A stretch of 64,000 nt of DNA, taken from contig OZ176059.1 of the NCBI GenBank assembly GCA_964247055.1, forward strand, positions 3,596,001 through 3,660,000, written 5' to 3'. Below are positions 10,620 to 21,725 of the stretch, piece after piece. The position numbers and the translations under genes are program-made. Below the pieces are notes generated by a model. The model saw nothing but the letters and a program-made list of their open reading frames with translations, was not told the DNA's origin and searched no databases. How positions within the stretch are numbered: position 1 is the first letter of the stretch; every line of letters begins with the position of its first letter. Source of the stretch: Paragordius varius. Taxonomy: Eukaryota; Nematomorpha.

Positions 10620-11080
10620 TTTGAATTTAAGTTTTATGTTCAATATGCTTTGTAAGAATGCCTTATTCGGTATTTGTTTATATCCGATTGAATATGTGTT
10701 GTAAAATTTTATCTTTAAGTATATTTTTTTACATATCTTGCATTGAACTTTAATTTTATGGTGAACAGATTGAATGTGCGATGCAAGATTGGTCTTATAA
10801 AAAAAATCCGATTTACCTAGTTATGTTTAGTTTTTTTGTGAACAGATTAAACGTGTTCGGTAAGATGCTTTTTCGAGAAAAATATTTATTACAAATCCGA
10901 CAAGGATGCTTAACTTGTACATGAAAACCCTATATATGTTTGCAAGATGTTTTATTTGAGTAAATGCTTTCTTTTTACATTTCGGACATTCATGTTTTTA
11001 ATAAAGTATTTGATGTGAGTTGGATATTTTTGTTCATGAAACGAGAGAATATGTGTGGATTAAACATGTTTACCTTTATA
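10620..11080 (-). pseudogene. C2H2 zinc-finger pseudogene, heavily decayed
   Basis: On the minus strand, pieces of at least four fingers appear in the same order as the pseudogene at 7165-7658. They include HECPKCKKKAFTQIKHLAN, HPCRICNKYFSRKSIL, then a HxxSVHKK linker that needs another frame, and VQCKICKKIYLK. Several His positions are replaced or out of frame and stops interrupt the fingers, with at least three frame changes. It clearly descends from the same ancestor as the neighbour but has been non-functional much longer. A 65-codon open frame upstream (11384-11190) lacks an ATG and could be a relic of its N-terminal part. That is speculation. Confidence 0.6.
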
Positions 11081-11806
11081 AATTTTATTATATTAAATAT
11101 ATCGATATCTTTCATTTAAATGCTCAAGACCTCAATTTTACGATTTTCGTGTTATCCTCAATAAAACATTCATGCTTATATCAGTAAAATTAATATCCTT
11201 TTAAAGGTCCAAAGGTTTTGTCTGTTCTCGCCTCAAAATTTATTATTAGGAGATTATTGTTGATTTTTCGGCAAAGTTTAAATTCTTTGCTGTTAGGCTT
11301 TTCGGAAATATTCATTAATAATATGTAATGCCATTTAAATAACAAAGGTTTTAGATCATCATTAGTGGAATCCTCAGTCTCCAATTAATTAAATTAACAG
11401 CACCTTTATTATAAAAAAGGATAAAATAACATAATTTTGACACATTTTTCAAGTAAGACGAAAACTATTTAGCATTTTTTTAATAATAGCAGAATCGTTA
11501 CTGCATTATTTAGATGGCATATTCTATACAAAATTATGTATTTATATATGGTTATTAGCATAAACATAACTTTCTAATAATTAAATAAATTATTATTTAT
11601 AAGAGGTTTATATGCATTTTTTTCACTTTTATAAAGGTAATATATATATAATTATCAATTATATAAAATAACACCGTCTCCAATAATGCTGTTAAAGCCT
11701 CCTAGATAACTTAAATTTTTGTCTATAATACCTATAAAATCACCAAAATTTTAATTTAAAAATTTAAAAACCCACAAACCCAATCAAAAATTAATTTGAA
11801 ACTATA

Positions 11807-12020
11807 CAGTTATTGGGGGACAATCAATGTTTGAAAGAATATGGTTGTTTTTATACATTTACGTTTTGTCACTATATTTCAACTCTAACTGTATATGAGA
11901 CACCAATTATTAATTTTATAGTTGTAATTAAATAGTTTATAGAAAAAAACCGAGTTTACAAAGCGTGGTTGTCTTTTAAAAATTATCCCTAATTTTTAGT
12001 TTTGTCCGTAAATTTAACTG
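11807..12020 (-). mobile_element. MITE remnants, CGGACAAAAC family
   Basis: The right border is very clear: GGTTGTCTTTTAAAAATTAT, then AGTTTTGTCCGTAAATTTAA and CTG-TA at 12020. A second reversed end, ACGTTTTGTCACTATATTTC then AACTGTA, lies at about 11868-11893, and TATACAGTTATTGGGGGACA lies at 11803. The segment is best read as two overlapping or nested copies, and the exact inner borders are uncertain. Confidence 0.4.
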
Positions 12021-12245
12021 TAAATAGATGACTTATAAATATTTATAATTATAATTATGAATAAAAATTATCTGTAAAGTGCATACTACATTTTTTACTA
12101 ATCGAAAATATATTTCAGTTAAAATTAGAGATTATTTAACTTTTTATATGGTATAAATAGTTAAAGAGTAATATCGTTAATCACGTTTACTATTTGTACA
12201 CCCGTTTTTTCTAATAAATTTTTGCCTAAAATAGTATGAGAAATT
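11930..12245 (-). repeat. Right arm of a diverged inverted repeat
   Basis: Its reverse complement aligns with 8860-9200 through a chain of matching words including ATAAGTCATCTATTTACAG, AATAATCTCTA and TTTATACCATAT. See the left arm. The 2.7 kb between the arms holds copy 2 of the zinc-finger locus. Confidence 0.5.
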
Positions 12246-12508
12246 AATATAATTTTAATCATTTCATAATTATAATAAATTAACAAAAATATATTTTATT
12301 AATAACTTTTTTTGGATAATTTACATAACGAGCATTGTTTTAAAATTTTATCCACTAAAAATTTATCATGTTCCGAAAAAAGTAAAATACTCTAATAAAT
12401 ATTCTTTTTATATAATAAACGTAATATAATTTTTCATTTACATCATATACCGAATTAACCCTCTTTAATATCAGAGATAAATAAAAACTGATCAAATATT
12501 TATTATAT

Positions 12509-12547
<39 letters not shown>

Positions 12548-13706
12548 TATTGTGTTTTTTGGTTGGGTTTGCGAGTGAGAAATCTATTTGCACTTTCAAA
12601 ATATCAAAATATCACTATGTCTTAAACTATAAATAAAGAGCAAAACAATATTTTTGAAAGAATTTAAATCGCTTAATTAAACAGGAAATAAGCTTTTTTA
12701 AACAAACGCACAAACTGAGATTTATTTATGTAAAAAAATAAATGCATTGTTAAAAATTTTGTATAATAATGAACTTAATTTAACGTTAATTTTAGATATG
12801 TGGAAATGTATTTTATTACCTCAGGATTTGATTACACGTTAGATAATTTAGGAAAATATTGTAATATACAATATAGAAGTTTTATAAAAGCAAGCCTATG
12901 TCATTTTCGTAACGCCTTGAAATAGCCTGCAGTAAGCTTTAACAAAAAAATATTTAATTTATCAACAAAGTATGCAATTTTTCAAAAAATAATTTTTTAT
13001 AATGTATTATCTATGATAAATTTCGCAAAATCTCAGCGGATTAACATGAAGTATCAAAGGATAATATTGAAGTGTTTAAACAACCTACCTGAAGTGTATA
13101 AAAACATCCTTAGAGTGCAAATGATATATTTAAATTTGGTTTTGCCATTTAAATAGGTTTAGTATATTTTATTTATATTCTCTTATCTATGAGAAAGTTT
13201 ACAGTAGCATCATGACTAGCTTCTAACATATACGCGGTAATAGGCATATCGTTAAATGTGTAGTATTATATATTTGATAAAATAAAGTTAAATAAAGTTG
13301 TTTGTACTCTATTTAAACAATTATATATTTAATAAATATTTTTAAAGATTTATAACTTCAGAAGGCGAAAAAGGTACTTATTTATCCCCTGAAAGAATAA
13401 ATAGTTAAAGAAATACAGTTAATTTATTTTCCAGACCATATTCATTTGTTATAATAAAATTTTATATCTGATAAGCCATCTAATTAATGTAAAAGGTAAC
13501 TAAACGGCCCTGTTATTAATAAAGAAACATGCATAATGTCCATAAAGTTCTTACGTATTGACATTAGAATAAATTTTTTAGAGAAAATATATTTTTGGTA
13601 TTTTCCGTATTTTTATAACCTTATTATTAACCTTTAAATTTGTTCATCATTAATCAAAAAGTTTTCAGCAAAGCTGGGAAAAAATTTTATGGGAAAATCA
13701 ATTTAG
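12246..13706. other. AT-rich intergenic DNA
   Basis: No gene or RNA is supported. The stretch contains the (AT)n run at 12513-12544 and a GCCATCT motif at 13475-13481. Confidence 0.5.
12513..12544. repeat. (AT)n microsatellite
   Basis: An uninterrupted AT dinucleotide run of about 16 units, bounded by TATTCTC on the left and CAGTATTG on the right. Confidence 0.9.
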
Positions 13707-13957
13707 TGACTAAAAATATACAATAAAAATATTATACGGACAAAACGTAAAATATAAAGACAACCTTAATTTATCCTATAAATATTTAATTACAATCGTA
13801 AAATACATAATTAATTGTGTTACCAATATCTCTGTTTGTACTTTGCAATTTAAATAATCAGTTATGTAGGAAAAAAATAAATTTAAAAAAATATGATTGT
13901 CTTTTAGAAAAAAATATTTGTCTCTATATTTTTACGTTATCATCCGATATTTACTCT
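13707..13957 (+). mobile_element. MITE, CGGACAAAAC family
   Basis: The left end contains ATTATACGGACAAAACGTAA and AAAGACAACC, then TTTATCCTATAAATATTTAA. The right end has ATGATTGTCTTTTAGAAAAA and TTTTTACGTTATCATCCGAT. The interior word TACTTTGCAATTTAAATAAT is shared with the MITE at 9075. About 250 bp, non-coding. The outermost bases have decayed, so both borders are approximate. Confidence 0.5.
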
Positions 13958-14675
13958 AATTTTCACTCTTAGGAAAGCGAAAATTTGAGACTTTGCTCTA
14001 TTAAACCTTAAAAATAAGACAATCAGAAATGTAATTTAAACTTAACTTATGAAATTTATCAGATTTGATCATATTATGATGATAATTTGAAAACATATTT
14101 ATATAAATACTTCTTTTAAGCGAAGATCTATTAAAATTATTTTAAGCAATATGAAATTATAAAAGAAACATTACGATTTTCATCTTAATCAGGAAATTTG
14201 GAATCTCACTTTTAAGCATTTAGCATCATCCATAGGTAACGATTACTAAATAAATTATTATTAAATAAAGTCAACATGAAAATTTAGGTATATTTTTCTA
14301 GCAATAAACAACCATGAACCAATGTGTGAACGAATTCACTTTTTCTTTTGAAATTATCGGGCTTTCCCATACCCATTAATCAGATGGCATATTTTAAACC
14401 AGAACTCAATTAAAATATATTTTGACTATACACGGTTAAGAATTTTATTTATCTTGTATTAATTATTGTTATTATTAATTTAATAATATATATTATTACA
14501 CATTTACCGATAATCTTATACCTCATATGTTTTAAATTCTTTTCGTGCTGACTCTTAGCTTTCTCATAAATAAGAATATATAAATTTTTGTCTATTTAGA
14601 ATATTTTATTAACCTATTTAAAAGGGCACAAAATAAATTTAAATATTCCTTGCACTTTTAGATTGTTTTTATACA
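13958..14675. other. AT-rich intergenic DNA
   Basis: No gene, RNA or clear element is supported. One AGATGGCATAT motif lies at 14382. Confidence 0.5.
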
Positions 14676-14677
14676 TA

Positions 14678-15818
14678 CCATTTCCCAGTCTAAATAAACG
14701 TTTTCCCAGTCAATCGAAACATTTTCCCAGTCAATCGAAACATTTTCCCAGTCAATAAAAACGTTTTCCAAGTCAATAAAAACGGTTTTATTTTTGATGA
14801 TAAATATCAAAACAAGAATGTAAAATCAACTTTTAACCATTATCAGCGTATATGGAGATAATTTTTAATTAAAAACACAATTATTGAATGACAATTTTTC
14901 CAAGTATAATGTCAGGTTTGTCAATAAAAATACTGTCGGAAAAAATATCTAATGTTTTTGATTTAAAAATATATAATAAAAAGGATATTTGACTAAAAGG
15001 GTGTCCAGCTAAATGCCTTCGCGGGCCGCATTTTTAACTCAAAAAATATACGGTTCCCCATTCGAAATATATAAGGGCATTCACATAATTTTTCGATTAA
15101 TAAGACTATAAAATACAAACACAATATAACAATTTTTTTTAATCATTACCAATTTAATAGATTCATTCATAATAATTGCGTAAGAAATATGAATATTACC
15201 AAGATTTTGTGGGCATATTTTTGCATATGGATTTTCAAATTTTTTGCGGCCAGCACAAAGATAGTCGAAACGCCGCCTTAGGCCCCCGATGAACCGAATG
15301 ATAAATATTATAAAATTAGAGTAAAATTTATGTTTAAGCCAATATGAAGTGTTAAATGACCTTTGAGATAAAAATGGTATATTTTATGAGTTTTATTTTT
15401 TCCTCCGTAACTATAGATTTTTTGAGTTAGCAAATATTAATGCGAACCATCGATAAAATAAAAATTATTATCTTAAAAACATCTCGAATTCCAAAAAAAT
15501 ATACTTTTAAAAAATAAGTCATTAATGATTGTGCAATGAAATATATTTGGAAAAATTGTCATTCAATAATTGTGTTTTTTTGCAAAATTTTATCCTAATA
15601 TTAAGCTAATAATGGTTAAAAGTTGTTTTTCTATTCTTGTAAATGATATTTTATCATAAAAAATAAAACCGTTTTTATTAATTGGGAAAACGTTTTTATT
15701 GATTGGGAAAATGTTTCGATTGACTGGGAAAACGTTTCCATTGACTGGGAAAACGTTTCGATTGACTGGGAAAACGTTTCGATTGACTGGGAAAACGTTT
15801 ATTTAGACTGGGAAATGG
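14678..15818. mobile_element. Foldback-type DNA transposon with subrepeat TIRs
   Basis: A 1141-bp element is flanked by TA on each side (14676-14677 and 15819-15820). It begins CCATTTCCCAGTCTAAATAA and ends in its reverse complement. The terminal inverted repeats are about 225-270 bp long (14678 to about 14903, and about 15547 to 15818). Their outer part is a tandem array of a 21-bp unit, TTTTCCCAGTCAATCGAAACG and variants, with about 5 units on the left and 7 on the right. The inner part includes AATTATTGAATGACAATTTT on the left and its inverse on the right. There is no transposase, so it must have moved with foreign enzyme. TA duplication suggests Tc1/mariner-like mobilisation, which is inference. 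Confidence 0.75.
14995..15300. mobile_element. hAT-like insert inside the foldback element (tentative)
   Basis: The unpaired centre of the foldback element is unusually GC-rich in two spots: GGGTGTCCAGCTAAATGCCT then CGCGGGCCGCAT at about 15000-15030, and GCGGCCAGCACAAAG then CGCCGCCTTAGGCCCCCG at about 15247-15290. The GGTGTCC...GCGGGCCGCA layout is familiar from non-autonomous hAT elements of many animals. The two spots could be the ends of a 300-bp insertion. Target duplications could not be established. Confidence 0.3.
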
Positions 15819-15820
15819 TA

Positions 15821-16234
15821 TAGATTATACTATTATTTATGGAAAAACAGTACTTAATTTATAAATTAAATATTATTTGCCGATATTACATAAAATACTG
15901 TTTTTAAACGTTTTAGCTCGATTATTTAATGAATATATTGCTTAAATATTTATAAGACAGCTTTTTTCAAAAGTATACATTATATATTTGTAAATAATAT
16001 TAATTATTAACTTTTATACAAATAGAGATTGATATACTTAAAATATAAAATATAATTTTGTTTAAAGTAGATGGCGTGCATATATCACCTTTGATTGTCC
16101 AATAACAGTTTGAATATATCACCAATAAAAATATAGACGGACCACACTAGACAATATTTGTTTCTTGAGTTTATTTGTACACTATATAATATATTTATAA
16201 AAAATTTATTTTAAAACTTAATTAGTGATATGAT
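15821..16234. other. AT-rich intergenic DNA
   Basis: No gene or repeat is supported, except one AGATGGC motif at 16069-16075. Confidence 0.5.
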
Positions 16235-16448
16235 GTTATATAATATCCAACAAAACATAACTCTATTTTATATATTACAGTAAAATATGTAATTACCCGG
16301 AAGAATTTTTTAACTAACGGACAGAATTTTTTTATAATAGACAGAGTGTTAAAATCAAAAGATTATAATTTTTAATTATCGGACAAATTTTTTTTAACGG
16401 ACAAATTTTCGATTATACGGACAAATTTTTTTTTATACGGACATAAAT
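16235..16448 (+). repeat. CGGACAAA-rich terminal repeat, copy 2, abutting satellite
   Basis: This is a direct copy of 1-201. The tail has four clear subrepeats of the CGGACAAATTTTT type (about 16384, 16400, 16418 and 16438), the last being ACGGACATAAAT. The satellite begins immediately after, at ATACGTATTGAAG (16449). In copy 1 the sequence after the same ACGGACATAAAT is unrelated, so the element border and the satellite border coincide. Confidence 0.65.
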
Positions 16449-19400
16449 ATACGTATTGAAGCTCAAATAAAAGACCAATGTTTTTAGTTGTAAAATTATA
16501 TTCAAAAACCTGCATATAGACCCAACAATCAAATAAGAATCATTAACCAAATTAGAACGTATTTAATCAAATTCATTGTGTTAAACATTGCATTATTTAC
16601 GGTTAATTGTTGAATCCAAAAATACTTTTAATATGGATTTTTTAATAAACAATAATGCGACGAGCAAGTATCAATTTAGGATGAATACGTATTGAAGCTC
16701 AAATAAAAGACCAATGTTTTTAGTTGTAAAATTATATTCAAAAACCTGCATATAGACCCAACAATCAACCAAATTAGAACGTATTTAATTAAATTCATTG
16801 TGTTAAACATTGCTTTATTTACGGTTAATTGTTGAATCCAAAAATACTTTTAATATCAATTTTTTAACACACAATAATGCGACGAGCAAGTATCAATTTA
16901 GGATGAATACGTATTGAAGCTCAAATAAAAGACCAATGTTTTTAGTTGTAAAATTATATTCAAAAACCTGCATATAGACCCAACAATCAAATAAGAATCA
17001 TTAACCAAATTAGAACGTATTTAATTAAATTCATTGTGTTAAACATTGCATTATTTACGGTTAATTGTTGAATCCAAAAATACTTTTAATATCAATTTTT
17101 TAACACACAATAATGCGACGAGCAAGTATCACTTTAGGATGAATACGTATTGAAACTCAAATAAAAGTCCAATGTTTTTAGTTGTAAAATTATATTCAAA
17201 ATCCTGCATATAATAATCAATAATGCGACGAGCAAGTATCAATTTAGAATGAATACGTAATGAAACTCAAATAAAAGACCAATGTTTTTAGTTGTAAAAT
17301 TATATTCAAAAACCTGCATATAGACCCAACAATCAAATAAGAATCATTAACCAAATTAGAACGTATTTAATCAAATTCATTGTGTTAAACATTGCATTAT
17401 TTACGGTTAATTGTTGAATCCAAAAATACTTTTAATATCGATTCTTTAACACAAATAATCAATAATGCGACGAGCAAGTATCAATTTAGGATGAATACGT
17501 ATTGAAGCTCAAATAAAAGACCAATGTTTTTAGTTGTAAAATTATATTCAAAAACCTGCATATAGACCCAACAATCAAATAAGAATCATTAACCAAATTA
17601 GAACGTATTTAATCAAATTCATTGTGTTAAACATTGCATTATTTACGGTTAATTGTTGAATCCAAAAATACTTTTAATATGGATTTTTTAACAAACAATA
17701 ATGCGACGAGCAAGTATCAATTTAGGATGAATACGTATTGAAGCTCAAATAAAAGACCAATGTTTTTAGTTGTAAAATTATATTCAAAAACCTGCATATA
17801 GACCCAACAATCAAATAAGAATCATTAACCAAATTAGAACGTATTTAATTAAATTCATTGTGTTAAACATTGCTTTATTTACGGTTAATTGTTGAATCCA
17901 AAAATACTTTTAATATCGATTTTTTAACACACAATAATGCGACGAACAAGTATCAATTTAGGATGAATACGTATTGAAGCTCAAATAAAAGACCAATCTT
18001 TTTAGTTGTAAAATTATATTTAAAATCCTGCATATAGACCCAACAATCAAATAAGAATCATTAACCAAATTTAAACGTTTTTTATTAAATTCATTGTGTT
18101 AAACATTGCATTATTTACGGTTAATTGTTGAATCCAAAAATACTTTTAATATCGATTTTTTAACACTCAATAATGCGACGAGCAAGTATCAATTTAGGAT
18201 GAATACGTATTGAAGCTCAAATAAAAGACCAATGTTTTGAGTTGTAAAATTATATTCAAAAACCTGCATATAGACCCAACAATCAAATAAGAATCATTAA
18301 CCAAATTAGAACGTATTTAATCAAATTCATTGTGTTAAACATTGCATTATTTACGGTTAATTGTTGAATCCAAAAATACTTTTAATATGGATTTTTTAAC
18401 AAACAATAATGCGACGAGCAAGTATCAATTTAGGATGAATACGTATTGAAGCTCAAATAAAAGACCAATGTTTTTAGTTGTAAAATTATATTCAAAAACC
18501 TGCATATAGACCCAACAATCAAATAAGAATCATTAACCAAATTAGAACGTATTTAATTAAATTCATTGTTTTAAACATTGCATTATTTACGGTTAATTGT
18601 TGAATCCAAAAATACTTTTAATATCAATTTTTTAACACAAATAATCAATAATGCGACGAGCAAGTATAAATTTAGGATGAATACGTATTGAAGCTTAAAT
18701 AAAAGACCAATGTTTTTAGTTGTAAAATTATATTCAAAAACCTGCATATAGACCCAACAATCAAATAAGAATCATTAACCAAATTAGAACGTATTTAATC
18801 AAATTCATTGTGTTAAACATTGCATTATTTACGGTTAATTGTTGAATCCAAAAATACTTTTAATATGGATTTTTTAACAAACAATAATGCGACGAGCAAG
18901 TATCAATTTAGGATGAATACGTATTGAAGCTCAAATAAAAGACCAATGTTTTTAGTTGTAAAATTATATTCAAAAACCTGCATATAGACCCAACAATCAA
19001 ATAAGAATCATTAACCAAATTAGAACGTATATAATTAAATTCATTGTGTTAAACATTGCTTTATTTACGGTTAATTGTTGAATCCAAAAATACTTTTAAT
19101 ATCGATTTTTTAACACACAATAATGCGACGATCAAGTATCAATTTAGGATGAATACGTATTGAAGCTCAAATAAAAGACCAATCTTTTTAGTTGTAAAAT
19201 TATATTTAAAATCCTGCATATAGACCCAACAATCAAATAAGAATCATTAACCAAATTTAAACGTTTTTTATTAAATTCATTGTGTTAAACATTGCATTAT
19301 TTACGGTTAATTGTTGAATCCAAAAATACTTTTAATATCGATTTTTTAACACACAATAATGCGACGAGCAAGTATCAATTTAGGATGAATACGTATTGAA

Positions 19401-19620
19401 GCTCAAATAAAAGACCAATGTTTTTAGTTGTAAAATTATATTCAAAAACCTGCATATAGACCCAACAATCAAATAAGAATCATTAACCAAATTAGAACGT
19501 ATTTAATTAAATTCATTGTGTTAAACATTGCATTATTTACGGTTAATTGTTGAATCCAAAAATACTTTTAATATCAATTTTTTAACACACAATAATGCGA
19601 CGAGCAAGTATCACTTTAGG

Positions 19621-21725
19621 ATGAATACGTATTGAAACTCAAATAAAAGTCCAATGTTTTTAGTTGTAAAATTATATTCAAAATCCTGCATATAATAATC
19701 AATAATGCGACGAGCAAGTATCAATTTAGAATGAATACGTAATGAAACTCAAATAAAAGACCAATGTTTTTAGTTGTAAAATTATATTCAAAAACCTGCA
19801 TATAGACCCAACAATCAAATAAGAATCATTAACCAAATTAGAACGTATTTAATCAAATTCATTGTGTTAAACATTGCATTATTTACGGTTAATTGTTGAA
19901 TCCAAAAATACTTTTAATATCGATTTTTTAACACACAATAATGCGACGAACAAGTATCAATTTAGGATGAATACGTATTGAAGCTCAAATAAAAGACCAA
20001 TCTTTTTAGTTGTAAAATTATATTTAAAATCCTGCATATAGACCCAACAATCAAATAAGAATCATTAACCAAATTTAAACGTTTTTTATTAAATTCATTG
20101 TGTTAAACATTGCATTATTTACGGTTAATTGTTGAATCCAAAAATACTTTTAATATCGATTTTTTAACACTCAATAATGCGACGAGCAAGTATCAATTTA
20201 GGATGAATACGTATTGAAGCTCAAATAAAAGACCAATCTTTTTAGTTGTAAAATTATATTTAAAATCCTGCATATAGACCCAACAATCAAATAAGAATCA
20301 TTAACCAAATTTAAACGTTTTTTATTAAATTCATTGTGTTAAACATTGCATTATTTACGGTTAATTGTTGAATCCAAAAATACTTTTAATATCGATTTTT
20401 TAACACACAATAATGCGACGAGCAAGTATCAATTTAGGATGAATACGTATTGAAGCTCAAATAAAAGACCAATGTTTTTAGTTGTAAAATTATATTCAAA
20501 AACCTGCATATAGACCCAACAATCAAATAAGAATCATTAACCAAATTAGAACGTATTTAATTAAATTCATTGTGTTAAACATTGCATTATTTACGGTTAA
20601 TTGTTGAATCCAAAAATACTTTTAATATCAATTTTTTAACACACAATAATGCGACGAGCAAGTATCACTTTAGGATGAATACGTATTGAAACTCAAATAA
20701 AAGTCCAATGTTTTTAGTTGTAAAATTATATTCAAAATCCTGCATATAATAATCAATAATGCGACGAGCAAGTATCAATTTAGAATGAATACGTAATGAA
20801 ACTCAAATAAAAGACCAATGTTTTTAGTTGTAAAATTATATTCAAAAACCTGCATATAGACCCAACAATCAAATAAGAATCATTAACCAAATTAGAACGT
20901 ATTTAATCAAATTCATTGTGTTAAACATTGCATTATTTACGGTTAATTGTTGAATCCAAAAATACTTTTAATATCGATTTTTTAACACACAATAATGCGA
21001 CGAACAAGTATCAATTTAGGATGAATACGTATTGAAGCTCAAATAAAAGACCAATCTTTTTAGTTGTAAAATTATATTTAAAATCCTGCATATAGACCCA
21101 ACAATCAAATAAGAATCATTAACCAAATTTAAACGTTTTTTATTAAATTCATTGTGTTAAACATTGCATTATTTACGGTTAATTGTTGAATCCAAAAATA
21201 CTTTTAATATCGATTTTTTAACACTCAATAATGCGACGAGCAAGTATCAATTTAGGATGAATACGTATTGAAGCTCAAATAAAAGACCAATGTTTTTAGT
21301 TGTAAAATTATATTCAAAAACCTGCATATAGACCCAACCAAATAAGAATCATTAACCAAATTAGAACGTATTTAATCAAATTCATTGTGTTAAACATTGC
21401 ATTATTTACGGTTAATTGTTGAATCCAAAAATACTTTTAATATGGATTTTTTAACAAACAATAATGCGACGAGCAAGTATCAATTTAGGATGAATACGTA
21501 TTGAAGCTCAAATAAAAGACCAATGTTTTTAGTTGTAAAATTATATTCAAAAACCTGCATATAGACCCAACAATCAAATAAGAATCATTAACCAAATTAG
21601 AACGTATTTAATTAAATTCATTGTGTTAAACATTGCTTTATTTACGGTTAATTGTTGAATCCAAAAATACTTTTAATATCGATTTTTTAACACACAATAA
21701 TGCGACGATCAAGTATCAATTTAGG
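19621..21725 (+). repeat. Higher-order repeat of about 1.05 kb in family 1
   Basis: The short 110-bp monomer, starting ATGAATACGTATTGAAACTC, occurs at 19621, 20675 and 21726, offsets of 1054 and 1051 bp. Between them lie the same ordered monomer types. Each unit is about four full monomers plus the short one. Confidence 0.7.

Larger units (their letters stand above)
9885..11518. repeat. Duplicated zinc-finger locus, copy 2
   Basis: This is a direct, diverged paralogue of about 6540-7780, with the same order of landmarks. It differs by carrying a complete MITE at 10170-10402 where copy 1 has only a fragment. It also has about 400 extra bases between the finger region and the AGATGGCATATTCT motif. 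Spacing between the two loci is about 3.4 kb. The finger relic inside lies on the minus strand in both. Confidence 0.6.

Noticed and set aside
11190-11384. 65-codon minus-strand open frame with an acidic start, upstream of the decayed fingers
   Set aside because: The first codon is TTG and there is no ATG. A stop lies just upstream. It may be a relic of the zinc-finger pseudogene but cannot be supported as a gene.
1-16448. Repeats at 1-201 and 16235-16448 as long terminal repeats of one 16-kb element
   Set aside because: They are diverged, carry transposon-type inverted-repeat words, and enclose a patchwork of unrelated elements with no retroelement core.
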